From positions 44,960,001-45,024,000 of the forward strand of contig NC_069371.1 of NCBI RefSeq assembly GCF_021730395.1: a stretch of 64,000 nucleotides of DNA. The letters are read 5' to 3'. The position numbers and the translations under genes are program-made. Below the pieces are notes generated by a model, which saw only the letters and a program-made list of their open reading frames with translations, was not told the origin of the DNA and ran no database searches. Source of the DNA: Mercenaria mercenaria. Its lineage: Eukaryota > Mollusca > Bivalvia > Venerida > Veneridae. Every line of letters starts with the position of its first letter. Position 1 is the first letter of the stretch. Below are positions 11,855 through 23,967 of the stretch, in pieces.

Positions 11855-11990
11855 TTCTGCTCAACCCGGGGCTAGAGGGCGTGGACGGTAGCATGCATTT
11901 AAACTACCGTCCATGAACAGGCTCAATCAAACCGAGCCTGCAACATTTTCGTTTTTTGTTGTGTTGAGCGACCTGTGGAGTTTCCACTTT
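11855..11990 (+). repeat. Short dispersed repeat with CAGGCTC/GAGCCTG core
   Basis: Same family as 7556-7700; here the core is CAGGCTCAATCAAACCGAGC. An additional palindrome, GGACGGTAG and CTACCGTCC, sits just upstream (11883-11914). Confidence 0.5.
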
Positions 11991-12597
11991 TTCTATTTTA
12001 TAATGAATTATATGCTGTAAAAAATCGCAAATACTTATCTACTATTTTTATTTTTATTCTAGGACAGGGCAGGTAACTTTACACGTTTGATAAATGCTCC
12101 GCCGTATAAGTTTGATACACAGCCTTAATAATTATTCGGTGTAGTATTATTTGGTATCAACAGGAAGTGACTTTATTGTTATGATTATAGTGTATGCATA
12201 TTTGCACGATTTTTTTTTACTTGCAAGAACTGTGTTATATCTTACATTTCAGTTATACTTTTACATTGCCTCTATGTCTTACTAAAAAAGGTAAACTTAA
12301 ATGTTTGCAAAGAAACATAATATTATTCTTGTCTGTATTCACGGTCTATTCAGATCATTGTAAACGGGAAAATGCGGAAAGAGCATCATACTTACGTTGT
12401 GTTTCCTAAATTTAGAAAAATGACGTTACTTCTAAATCAAAACAGCGCAAAAATAACTCTTAAGCTAAAACATATTACTGTGTTTCAGCTGCTAAATGTT
12501 TTTACTTGAATATGACACAGAATTACGCTGTTAAAATTATATTTGTTTGAACTGTAACTTCTAGTTTGCGGTCACAAGACTCAAAAGATATGTTTTC

Positions 12598-12625
12598 TTC
12601 TTTATTTATTCATTTGTATGTTCGT

Positions 12626-12656
<31 letters not shown>

Positions 12657-12662
12657 TCTATC
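12598..12662 (+). repeat. (TTTA)n microsatellite at the A/B junction
   Basis: A run of TTTA units, ending in TATCTATC, sits exactly between duplication copies A and B. A degenerate TTTATTTGTTTATTTATT run also ends copy B (17823-17848). The repeat may have helped unequal exchange. Confidence 0.8.
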
Positions 12663-13049
12663 TGATCGTCCGTTTTTCCGTTTACCTGTACAGGCGTCAG
12701 TCACACTCCAAACGAAGAAAAACACAATGACCCTTATGTCTCAGTGTAAAGTACATTAATTTCAAGTCGCGAGAGGGTACAAAATTGCCCAATTTCTTCT
12801 TTCCCAACAAGCCACTTTTGGTACTCATATTCAAACCTTCCCAGAAAAAGGTGACCACGATACATTTGCATGCGTGAACATAATTCATACAACATGAAGG
12901 AAAGTTCATCTCCGGGACAAAGTTAACTATTTGAACTTTAAAAGGCCAATTGAGAAACAGATTCATAAATATGCAATTCCAGTATGTAAACAGTATGTGA
13001 ACTTCGCATCCTCAATATGCTAGGCAAACAGATCCTTAACACTATTTCA

Positions 13050-13280
13050 ATAAAAGAGAGGTTAAGGTCACTGACTGCGAATCTATCGCTTTCACTGATC
13101 TTGGTTCGAAACCTCGCATGCGAGGATGGCATCCAAATGGCTGACTGGTTCCAACCAAATCCCGTTCGTGATGAAATAATGCCCAGATGGACACCTGTGG
13201 TTTTTCGTTCTTGAAATAACAAGAAACATCTGATGTTTCTCCTCTAAGGAACAATAATTGTATCATTCTCAGTGATGTTC
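13050..13280 (+). mobile_element. tRNA-derived SINE (in duplication copy B)
   Basis: Counterpart of 8055-8300. The box A region is shortened (GAGAGGTTAAGG), box B is well kept (GGTTCGAAACC, 13103-13113), and the body reads 'GATGAAATAATGCCCAGATG'. It was inherited through the duplication rather than inserted separately. Confidence 0.62.
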
Positions 13281-13569
13281 GGAAAATGCAGACATTCTAA
13301 ACAGTCTATTTGAGGCAGTGTTAAAGATCTTTTTGTTCATTTTGTTAACTATATCAACAGCAGTGCCATTTGACAGCCTTAAAAAGTCTCTCCGTACTTG
13401 GACTCAGTGTTATATTTTCTGGTCCTTTGAGCTTTGAGATCATGGAGTACATTCAATTTTACTATAATATAATTCCGCTTAAGCTGGTGCTATAGGGTGT
13501 CAGGGGTGTTGCACAGTTCATTATCTCTCGTGGACAGACTCTGCTATTATCTTTTGCTCTTCTGTACAT

Positions 13570-13752
13570 ATGACAGATCTTGTAGATTTAATTCATAGAA
13601 AACCTTACCTCAAAGACTCCAGTTCGCACTTCAGTAAGATATCACAATTACATCACATCAGTCATAGTTTGCGGAAACACTTACGAAATAAACTTCATCC
13701 ACACAAGGCCACTGGTACATATATCATACAGGCACGACCCTTAAAGGAATGA
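13570..13752 (+). mobile_element. LINE reverse-transcriptase remnant (copy B)
   Basis: Counterpart of 8620-8790. An open frame of 60 codons ends in LRNKLHPHKATGTYIIQARP, matching the start of the reverse-transcriptase domain of CR1/Jockey-like LINEs. The rest of the domain is not recognisable on either side. Confidence 0.42.
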
Positions 13753-13765
13753 CCGAGAGACCTTA

Positions 13766-14285
13766 CTACGACACACATATATTAGCACCTCCTTCAAGTA
13801 AAGTGAAATCAAAAACTGATATATGGCCCATGTTCCTCCAGTATTCAATAAGAGTAACAAAGGTACAACTGTCAGTTTTTAACCATTCTCCCTGATTTCC
13901 ATATGCTCTGGTGTGGTGACGGAACATATTATTCACTCTAACATCATGAGAAAATTCGAAAAACCATAAACCCTTACTGAATCTCATCATGGACGCATTT
14001 GTAGCTAGCTTAAATCAACAGTCCAAAACATGTCCAGAACACTGTCTGGAATCAATCAAGCAGAAATTTTCCCAGACATTGCCGAATTTACCAAATCAAG
14101 AGCTTTCTCTTGAAGTGGATAAAACGCTTCTTAGGCGAATGGAAACAACAAATACTGGTGGAGGTTCAATATCAACTAAGACTGATGTCCAATCAGTGGT
14201 CAGGAAAGAAATTTCATATCGGAAAAACAAGATATATAAAAGATATATGCATAGAGCAAATGTGTATCTAAACTATTTTATTTGA
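13766..14285. other. Conserved but unrecognised block of copy B
   Basis: Two overlapping opposite frames are open here: minus 13766-13990 (74 codons) and plus 13989-14285 (98 codons, 'LSLEVDKTLLRRMETT'). The minus frame is also open in copy A (8820-9080) and both copies share 'MFRH', 'YG.Q..WLK' and 'YWRN.G.ISV'. The plus frame is broken in copy A. I do not recognise either. They may be part of the LINE or of another old element. Confidence 0.3.
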
Positions 14286-15865
14286 AATATATCCATAAAC
14301 AATTCTTGTATTTTCGTTTAAGATACTTTTTGTTGGTGGCCATCTTGAAAAACTGAAAATAGCAGCAATTGATAAAGCAGATGCAGATCTGAAATTTCTG
14401 CATTTTTAAATGATAAATGAGACATTTGCACTATACTTTTGGAACAATTTCTTGTATATTAATTATTAATTGCATCCATGTTGAAATTGATATAAATGGA
14501 CCGTCTAGTCAAACAAACTTTTGGTGTACTTTAAAACTTAGCTACAAAGCATAAAGTACAGTTGTGGAAAGTTTGGTGTTTTCGTCCACCTTGTCTAAAT
14601 TAGGCTCAAAATCCAGGGTTTTCACTTACCTAGAACAATCACCTTTTATTCGAATTGCATCATTTACATCTAGTTATCATTTGATATGTTAATCAATTGA
14701 GTCACAGTGTGCTATGCCAAGGTTTGTCAAAGGAAAGAACATTTCAAATTAGTGTATATCTTTTCTAATAACATGTTATTTTGTAACTGTTCTATTTTTG
14801 AACTGCGGACTGACGTTTATGTTTGATATTTGACAGTTTCTGCGTAAAACAGGTAATGCATTGCATATTCTGCGTGAAAACACGTTTTCGTTTATACTTT
14901 TGATTTAATATGTCCATAGGTAAAATAGCCCGTAAGTCAATCCATGCTTTTAATATTGATTTCTTATTGCTGGTTTTCAATGTATCAATTATATTTTATA
15001 TTTCGGTTGAATGGAAACAAAGCACGTTCATATATGCAAATATTTATAAGTTCTACAAAAACTGTACACATTCATTTGCAAGACAATTCGTATTTGTATT
15101 TAAACACACATATGTTAAATTATGGAATCGTTGTTACATTTTCTGGTTCTTTAGATTCATATCGTCCACTCAATGTTTTTGATTGCCAGTCCCACGAACA
15201 CACAAAATTAGACCAAGTCTGCTATTGTTTTGTTTCATTGCATTTTCAGCTTCTAAAGAATCTTCTAATAGGTTTCATTTTTGAGAAATATTCTCGTTTT
15301 CTATACATTGCTCTTAGTCTTTGTATTTTGTGTTTACATTAATCATGCACACATACATACATGTGTACGTACAGTACTAATCGGAATATAAAAACAAAAC
15401 AAAACAATAGGACCCTATCCCACGTACATGTAATCTTGTCTCTTTTCAAAAAGAATAAATAACATTATTCCTAACGTTTCATGTTAACATATCATGTTCT
15501 TGAAATGGTGATATGTCAAGCAAAACAATATTAACAATATCCAAACATAGCTATAAATGACACTGAATCTACATAAAACTTTAAAAATGTTGTTATACTA
15601 TCTTAACGATGTGTGCAAAATGTTGTGTTTTTCTTTTTTCAACACATAATTTACATTTGTTAGTAAAATGATAATTTGGAATTATCATCTGTCATCTTAC
15701 AATGTTGACACTAGTAATGCAGTTTGACAAATGCAAGACAGTTTATTGTTGCATAAACGCTGTTATCATGCACACAAGGCGTGATTTGTAAAGTTTTATT
15801 TTGTACAAAATTAAAGCAAAGATATTTATGTGTAAAATTACTGACACTATATCTTAACCGCTTCA

Positions 15866-15990
15866 GTAGCCTAGTGGTAGAACGTCCGTTTTATGTGCTG
15901 GAGGTCGTTGGTTTGGTCTCTGGACACGTCATACCAAAGACATGGTAGCTCTGTTTCTTGGGGCTCAGCATATAAAAGAAAAACTGGCTT
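15866..15990 (+). mobile_element. tRNA-derived SINE head (copy B), uninterrupted
   Basis: 'TAGCCTAGTGGTAGAACG' (box A-like, tRNA-Gly style) lies about 30 bp before 'GGTCGTTGGTTTGGTC' (box B-like). The body continues 'CTGGACACGTCATACC' without the MITE seen in copy A. Confidence 0.55.
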
Positions 15991-17130
15991 CTCGTCCGTC
16001 ATATCTTTGTGGCGATTGATTGCATCGGGATTTAGATGTTTATTAATATTATTTGTAAATTGAACAAATGCAGACAATGTCTCAAATATAAATAAATGTC
16101 ACCATGTCCCAAAACCTGTCTGTTTCATATGTAGCTATTCTTTTTGTTTGCAATTTACATAAACGTGCTTCAAATAATGTATTTTTCCTAGAAGTAAAAA
16201 CAAATGTTAATGATGTGTAAAATATATTCTTTACTAAAATAAATTAACAAAACTAATTAATTTCTCTTACATTCTGCTTAACACTGCACATTTGTTTCTT
16301 GATTACAAGTACGACAATTATAATACTAAGGCCATATCCATGCCTAAAATCGGCCATTGGACCAGATTTCAGATCATGTTGCTAAATATTACAGTACATT
16401 CATAAATTGTGCATTACATTATATGTCATCACATTTAAATTTATAAAATGTGATATATTTCGTCTGCATGCGCATTTAATAGACTAGCAATACAATTATC
16501 TATTTAGCTATTAAATACTACTTGTCGCTCACATTTCTGTACTCTTTTGAAAATTTTGAATTCTTAAATCATGTGTCAACATACTTTCTTTCTAATCTAA
16601 ATATGTCAAGGAATATTCGGCAGTAAGCAGTTCGGCTTATAGTGAATTACATCCTGTAAAAACGCGCAAGTACTTATCTATTATTTTTATTCTTATTCTC
16701 GGACAGGGCAGGTAACTTTACAAGTTTAATAAATGCTTCATTGTAAAAGTTTGATAAAAAAAACTTTAATAGTAAGTCGATGTAGTATTATTTGCTATCA
16801 ACCGGTAGTGACTTTATTGTTAAGTTTAAAGAGTATGTATTTTTTGACTTTTAAGAAATGTGTGATATCTTACATTTCAGTTATACTTTTTACATTGCCT
16901 GTATGTCTCACCAAAAATGTAAACTAAAATGTTTACAAAGAGACATAGTCTATTCTCTATTCAAGGACAATTCAAAACACTGTAAACGGGAAAATGCGGA
17001 AAGAGCATCATACTTATGCTATGTTTTCTAAATTAAGAAAAAATGACGTTACTTCTAAACCAGAAAAGCGCAAAAATTTCTCTTCAGCTAGAAGATGTAT
17101 TACTGTGTTTCAGCTTCTAATGTTTTTACT

Positions 17131-17735
17131 TAATCCTTTTCCCGCCTGTAACGCAATAAAACTTATACGTGTTTGATGGCCCTTTCACGCTTTCGTAGAA
17201 TCAACATTTATTAAACGAATTTCATTTTTAAACTATTTCTGAAATGTCTATGTCTGCAGCTCTCTAATACGGAAATATCTAACATCCGAGGCATATACTG
17301 ACCTTTTTAAACAACAACAAAAGGACCTTTTGAACGATTTGACGAAGTTCCAGAAATCTCCATATACCCCTGCTCCGTTACGGCCCAGTGTGGGATTTGT
17401 GTTTATTCCGCATTCAAATATGTTTTCGTAGAGGAAAAGCTGACATGTCGTGCTAAAGCCCAGGTATTTTCAAATCGTTAGAAAGTGCTGAAAATTGACT
17501 CCCCATTAGCAAAAAGAAATAGAAGAAAAGAAGAAGTACACGCGCATACATTTAGACGGGGTGACCCCTGCGCGTGACCCCTGACTATATACCAATGCAA
17601 ATGCGACTTTCGTTTTCAAGTTTAGCCTGTTCACTTTCAATTTCTTTACTTCTAGAAAAATCTCCCTTTCTGTGTTGCCAAAAACTTTGTAAGCGTGGCG
17701 GAATTGTATAAAAATGTGCCCGGTGTCCTAAGGAA
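17131..17735. mobile_element. Block of ~600 bp present only in copy B
   Basis: Copy A runs 'TTTTTACTTG' directly into 'AATATGACACAG' (about 12500-12520). In copy B the same two flanks are separated by about 600 bp starting near 'ATCCTTTTCCCGCC' and ending near 'GTGTCCTAAGGA'. It is either an insertion in B or a deletion in A. No long terminal repeats or open frame were seen; 'GGGGTGACCCCTGCGCGTGACCCC' near 17560 is a local direct repeat. Confidence 0.6.
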
Positions 17736-18116
17736 TATATGACACAGACTTACGCTGTTAAAATCAAAGTTGTTTAACTTAACTTCTAGTTTGGCGTCAC
17801 AAGGCTCAATACATTTGTTTCCTTATTTTATTTATTTGTTTATTTATTAGTTTTAGTGAGGTCAAAAAAATGTTATCATGCTAATAGGAATCTGCTTATG
17901 TTATGGATTTCTTTTCTTCTAAAAATTCTAATTCAAGACATTTTATTCAAGGCATTATTGAAGGTAACGCGTGCAGTTAATATCTCTCAGGGCTTATCAA
18001 TATTGGTTCGTAATTTCTTATAAACCGCGAAATTCAATATGAAATGAACTGGCTTTCCAGAATTGACTTTACCTTTCATTCATAATTTTGAATTTGCAGA
18101 CGCATAGCAAACGGAA

Positions 18117-19223
18117 ATGTTGGTGGCAATGTTCCTGATAATTGCTTTTCTTCCATGGTCCCCAGTTGAAGGCTTTAGTAGTAAAGCTGGTTGGGCTGGC
18201 ACAAAAATCCCTGGAAGCGAAAATCTGTAAGTAGAGGCAAAATAACTTTAATCACTTTTTAAGATATCTACGTTATTTGTGCGGGTGTTTAATTTTTGTT
18301 TTGATTTGCATTGTTGTTTTGTTGTTGTTGTTGTTGTTTGTTTGTTGTTTTGTTGTTGTTTTTGTAATTTAGAAATTAAATCATACGGTGCGAATCGGCG
18401 TCTACGAAAATTCAATTGGAGATTTCAATTATAAGTTAAGATTTATCTTTCCATTTAATATTTTCTTTTCATGTATTGGCCGTTCATTCATTCAAACTTT
18501 TTCTAAATTATGGAAAAGATTGCAAGTATGCTGAAATAATGTTCGCTCTTTTCTGAGAACGAGACGTTTGCGTTAAGCCATCATACGTAGCTCGTGTGTC
18601 TTACTTTAATATGGCTTATGAATATGTGTGTTGCTGTCTGTGTCAAGCTTTGAATTATCTAAGGGAAGTAATCAAAACTTTTGTTATATAAAAACTACAA
18701 CATGAACTGAATTTCCGTTTTGTTTTATAAGTACGTCATACTGTGGGAATTCAAAATATTAGCAATAACCTGAAAAATGTGTGCTTCTTTGCCCATTTTG
18801 CGTTTGTAGAGGTTAAAGACCTTAATGATTGGGTGATCTAAAGAGACAGCTTTTTTCTGGTTTTCTTTTCTTTTAGTGTTTAATCAAACATTGTATTATC
18901 GGCTAGTATTGCTAATTACAGAGTATTTCCAAATCCATTTTAGATACGGTAAAGTCTTTCAAGGAGGTCCTGATATAGGAATTCACTATTATTTTAACTC
19001 CACCTTCTCTCGGATCTGTTGCCAAGCCATTGGGTGCGACTACAAGAATGGATGCTATTTTTCAGATGTTGGATGCGGACAAAGTAAGAACGGGGTACCG
19101 TTTTCGACAATAGATTTACCTTGGGAGGTACGAGGCGTGGAACCAGCAGTCCGATGTTACGACTCACGTGGTGCCGGTGCATACTATATATATGATGCGA
19201 AAGTATTTCGAATGGAAACGTGA
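18117..19223 (+). CDS. Secreted cysteine-rich protein, paralogue 2 (two exons)
   Basis: Predicted 129-residue secreted protein, paralogue of the genes at 3367 and 36729. Exons are 18117-18226 and 18944-19223; the intron has a GTAAGT donor and a TTTTAG acceptor, is in phase 2 and is 717 bp long. The signal peptide is MLVAMFLIIAFLPWSPVEG (1-19). The domain has Cys62, 63, 68, 74, 81 and 108, with Trp97-Glu98 and Glu103-Pro104; Asn55 is a possible glycosylation site (NST). The start lies 18 bases after a 3' splice site (TTTGCAG), and the leader shares ATAGCAAACG with paralogue 3, so a non-coding first exon is likely. The two N-terminal cysteines of paralogue 1 are absent. Function unknown; no frame damage, so it appears intact. 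Confidence 0.86.
18299..18366 (+). repeat. (TTG)n-rich simple repeat in the intron of gene 2
   Basis: An imperfect run of TTG and TTTG units in the intron of secreted gene 2, between the two coding exons. Confidence 0.75.
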
Positions 19224-19632
19224 AGATAAAGTTATCGATTAATTGTTACCTGTAATAACTTTTTTTATTCAGAAGAAAGTAAATGCAGGAAGAAATTAAT
19301 TTCTCGTTGTTTAATATAAATTCGGTAACACTATGTATAAACAGCAGAAAAAAGTATCTATTTGCCAAGTTTAATTAAATAACAATTAATCGAATTTGTG
19401 TTATAAGATGTTACACTTTTAAGCCTTTGCCCGACATCTAATGAATTTCTACAAAATTTGAAACGGCACAACACTCTACCAATCAAAATGTGATTTTGAG
19501 ACTGTACGTATTAGTTCTACTCCTAATTTCTAAAACAATGACCTTTTTAATCAAATTTCTTTCCACCATTTTATCTTTTGACAGTTGTAATCTAAAATTT
19601 CAACAGGTTGAAGAAGGTGAAAATGAAATAGC

Positions 19633-20735
19633 TTAAAGGTACTCGCTACAGTTTTTCCGGACGGGTCGATATTTACCCCAACACCTTGCCAATTTGGTTG
19701 TGTTTCTAATCTATATAGCTCACTGCAGAGTTGGTGCGGTCTTCTGCGCATGCCCGGAAGTGATTATTTAATGTCGCGTACGGCAAAAATTCGCAAATTA
19801 TTGTATGTTCGCATGCATTTAATGTACAAAATGTATAATATACTGACTAAAGGTTAGGGTAAGTATCACCATGGTTACATAATATATACATTTAAAGTAC
19901 TTTTAGTTCAAATTGCTTCAATCCGACATATACTGGAGTCTGTTATTTATACCAGCGCTCAAGCTCTGCATTGAGTCACAGCTGTTTCTAATCCCGTACC
20001 GTACATTCGTAAACTATAGGTTTGTTAAAAAAGGGCGGAAACTTCCATCGTTCTATGCCATCAAAATGCTTCAGAAACACCTTAAAATCCGCTTATTAAG
20101 AAATCTGCCGTTTTATAATTATATATATCTATACTTCTAACTCATTTGCTCAAACACTGAAAGAGTATTTCGTACCAACCTGCGTTGTATAAATGCCCGC
20201 CACACCCCACCTCGTTGTAATTTGGTTTAAGCGAAATCTAATATGGTGACCTATCAATTTTCTTTTTGTTTTAGATTAGGTAGACATAACCAAAGGTATG
20301 TGCAGAGTTTGGTTAAATTCTATTATGTGAAACTCGATAAAATAGCAGAAGTACCAACTTAAAACTGACAAAAGTATGCAAAAATAGCCCTTGGGTCTGC
20401 TGAACAAGTATTCCTTTCTTTACAAAATCATGTTCTTTTGATTTCTCTGAGCATGTTTCAAATAGATATATTGTTTTCCGTTATAAAAATGCTTAGATAA
20501 TCAAATTTATGCTGATTATTGTACTTTACTGAAATATATTTTAGGATTACAGAAATTTTGAAAAATGTTTAAAATAGCACCATATCTAGGGGCAAATTAA
20601 ATTGAAACAAAGCTGGTGAGCTAGTATTTTTTTTTTCATTTTTCAATACATCATAACAAGATCTTTTAATACAAAACATTTCATCAAAATCTATTATTGA
20701 GAAAAAAATTACGAAACTGTAGCGAGCGTCCTTAA
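19633..20735. mobile_element. TTAA-flanked non-autonomous DNA transposon, ~1.1 kb
   Basis: Flanked by TTAA at 19633-19636 and 20732-20735. The ends are inverted repeats: AGGTACTCGCTACAGTTTTTC on the left, CGAAACTGTAGCGAGCGTCC on the right. TTAA target duplication is the hallmark of piggyBac-type insertion. No transposase frame is visible, so it would have depended on a partner element. Its termini resemble those of 23082-23967. Confidence 0.62.
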
Positions 20736-23081
20736 AACAATATCTGCCCGTCAGTCGGATATATTTTTTATTTCACTGTAGTGTAACTTTGGAACTTGGT
20801 GGGGTTAGGTGTTTATCTGATCCAAATTTGGACCTCGGACGTTTTTCCTATTCAGATTGCCTATCCAATTAAGTAAAAATTGACCTAGGGCTAGACTTCT
20901 GAAATAGCATAATAAAGATAGTTAAAGATCAATTCTCGATATATTCGGCTAAATTTTACACGTTTTTTTGAACAAAAAAGATGATTTTGTAGACATTTCT
21001 CATTCTCATTTCTATTGAAATATGAACATTAATCATTTATCCGTTTTAAACATCCGCCTCTCAGTTGCGCGACAAAATATTTCTCATGCCTTTGTAAATT
21101 TTGTAAATAATTATTATATTCTTTTGTTGCAAAAATTGTACTTGGTCACAGGGGGGAAAGTGTCAAAAATTGGAAAAAAAAAAGCTACATACAGGGTGTC
21201 AACAAATGAATTTTACATAAAATACTTTGACACTAATTGCATGTGTTTCTTAAACCTTACATATCTACAGTTTTATTTGATTTTTGTAAATATTTCACGC
21301 ATAGAAAACACTATAATAAATAAAAAGTGGACATAGAAAGTCAAACTTGAATGCAGACTGATCCTGATAAGTATATCTAATGAATTTTCAGTCCGGACTG
21401 CTGCCTCTTGGCAATCTAAGTCCGTCGATTGAGTGTCATCCGGATTGAGACAACTGCGTCTGTCTCAAGACCTGAACCAAGCAAGTGGCTTAGACGTATA
21501 CAACTAGATGTATATGTCTTCAACCTAAATATGACAAAGAGATATAGACGAACATTTATGGGAATAGTGCCATTGTGGTTCAAATGCCTTTTTACTATTT
21601 GTATGACACAATTATGGCGCACCTAAAATACATTTTAAGAACAACCTTTGCTTTAATTCGAACCAAAGAACCACTGGATCAAGCATCCTCAACTCTAACA
21701 GAACTACCCCAGACACCAATTCCGGCGCCTCATGAACAGATCCAAATGCCTCCAGAACTAACACTGACACCCCCAGAATTAACACTAATTCACCCATATG
21801 CATGAAACTTATTCCGAAGCCGACTGAACTAAAACTAACGCCCCAAAAATATCTACATAAATGTTGATACTAGCTGGTGAAGTTATATTCCATTGATATA
21901 TTGGACAATGCGGTATCTTATTACTGCATGTATTATTATGTTGTTTGTTTTTTGTACTGGAGTAACAGAAAGCACATTTCAATGTTTGCTAGACATTAAA
22001 AAATTATAGGCTAAATGTGCATGTCTCTGGCGTAGCCGCTATTATTTAAGCACAGCAGATCTGATCCTGCAGGTAATTTAGGAAAAACTAAACACACAAA
22101 AAATGCAATATAAAAGGACCTTGAAAAGAGCCAACGATGCATCTAGAACGTGCCGAAATGTGTCATAAAATGCTAAAACCCAGGCATCCCTGGATCCTCA
22201 GCGGCCTAGGCAGTCCTCTACACCCCTCGGCTACAACTGAAAAATGCCAGCTACACCAATGTATGTCAAAAAGTTTAAGGCCAGCTAAACTACTGCATGT
22301 ATTCAATATATAATCCTTCCAGTGGGTCAATACTACTCAATACAGTATAACAATAGATGTTAAGAAAACAGACAATAGACTATGATCGTTGCATAAGTTA
22401 TCATGGGCGCTCAGGTGAAAAGAGCTGAAGTAGAGATGTGTGCTAAAAGTTGAAGTTTTCGCTTTTCTATAAACATATCTGAAGTTGATGGTTTTATTTC
22501 ACTAAAATACACATTTTACTTTTTTCAAATGTCACAAACTGTTCGAATTTAAAGAAAACGAATATGAAATAAAATTATTTTTGTGACAATTTGATAGGAG
22601 TATAAATTATTTATGAGTATTTGAAGCCATTATACAAAATCATCAGCTATTGAAGTCAAAAGATGGCATTGAAATTTGAGCAAAATCCCTAGCATTATGA
22701 CCGATGACCAAATTTCATGATTTAAAAACAGGAAGAATCACTTTATATAGTTTATGTAAACATACAATTTACAAGTTAATGGTTATTAAAAGTACTATGC
22801 AGAGGTTTTAAAGTAGTACATACATGCATAGATGAACACATTATAAATGTGTACTTCTAGCATGCATAATCAAAGCGCTGACAGCACAGGAAGGTTGAAA
22901 CCCGCATTTGATGTGCAATACACCACTCCGCTGTAACAGTTTAAGTCACTTCCATGAAACAGTATAACATTCAAACCATTTGCATCTATGATGTTACATT
23001 ATATACTTTAAATTCTGCTTTGACTAAAATCATCAAGTGTCTTGAAACACACTGGCAACCCTATATCGGCTTAATTAAAAT
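20736..23081. other. Intergenic, no gene recognised
   Basis: AT-rich. A short proline-rich open stretch near 21690-21800 repeats 'CCAGAACTAACACTGACACC'-like units and reads PPELTLTPPELTL; it looks like degenerate repeat translation rather than a gene. 'CCCAGGCATCCCTGGATCC' near 22182 is a local palindrome. Nothing else was recognised. Confidence 0.45.
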
Positions 23082-23967
23082 TTAGGCACTCGCTACGATT
23101 ACCGTACCGTAATCCTAGCCTCCGATTCTATGATTACGGAAGTTCCGTATTCATAGACAACCCCATGAGGATAGGCTAGGATTACGGAAGTATTTAAGAG
23201 GCATCAAATATATATCTATGTAAGGACATGCATAAATGTTGTAAACTTATCTATTTCACTTAAAGTATGATTTCGTGTTATCGATCCGCCATTTTGCATC
23301 TATTAATGATTCCCTGATTTTAAGCTATATAGAAGAAAAGACCTACTTAATTACACTTGAAGTCTTTATAAATGCATATTTAACTGCCAATTAATATAAA
23401 TCATATACACATAAACATATTATAGGCAACCACATTTTTTTCGTTTTACATGTCGACTATAACCCAAAGAGCTATCAAAATAAATGTATTTTATACTTCT
23501 TTGTATAACCATATTGTATGTTATTAAAGACTATTTGTGTTGACTTGATGCGTGTACATACACAGAATTGCAGAGTCTGCATTAATACCAACTTCCGTTG
23601 CTACTTCGAACACAACAGGGAATGGTACGTTAGTAAGAAATTTGTACAGTTTTGAAAAAAATGCAGGACTGGTATATATACGAAACATAGATAATTCTAT
23701 AATATTTCCGCCCGCCGCCATTAATGTATCGTTTACGATTTACTAACCCAAAATGGCGGATCGGTAACACGAAATCATACGGCAGGCATCAAGTGAAATA
23801 AGTAAGTTTACAACATCATTTATGCATGTCCTAACATATATTTTATGCCTCATAAATACTTCCGTGATTCTAGCCTATCCTCATAGGGATATCTAGGAAT
23901 ACAGAACTTCCGTAATCCTAGAATCAGAGGCTAGGATTACGGTACCGTAATCATAGCCACTGCCTAA
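23082..23967. mobile_element. Long-terminal-inverted-repeat DNA element, ~0.89 kb
   Basis: Arms of about 210 bp at 23082-23300 and 23745-23967 are imperfect inverted copies. They share TTAGGCA at the outer ends, GGATTACGG/CCGTAATCC, TAGCCTATCC, 'CATGCATAAATG' and AAAATGGCGGATCG/CGATCCGCCATTTT. The ends TTAGGCACTCGCTACG resemble those of 19633-20735, suggesting a related TTAA-type family with degraded target sites. No transposase is visible. Confidence 0.72.

Larger units (their letters stand above)
7460..12660 (+). repeat. Segmental duplication, copy A (~5.2 kb)
   Basis: The whole block matches 12665-17850 in the same order and orientation. Anchors include CAATGACCCTTATGTCTCAG (7515 and 12725), the SINE at 8062 and 13053, CATCCACACAA (8730 and 13698), TCCATAAACAATTCTT (9299 and 14291), and the sequence around 12390 and 17010. 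Copy A has two insertions missing from B: about 170 bp at 7552-7725 and a MITE at about 10955-11130. It lacks the ~600-bp block seen in B at 17131-17735. No intact gene is visible. The duplication lies between secreted genes 1 and 2. Confidence 0.85.
12665..17850 (+). repeat. Segmental duplication, copy B (~5.2 kb)
   Basis: Tandem partner of 7460-12660, same orientation, with many substitutions and small indels along its length. It lacks the copy A insertions at 7552-7725 and 10955-11130 and carries its own ~600-bp block at 17131-17735. No intact gene is visible. Confidence 0.85.

Noticed and set aside
21575-21805. Proline-rich open frame of 76 codons
   Set aside because: The proline-rich part comes from short degenerate DNA repeats; there is no signal peptide, splice support or conserved domain.
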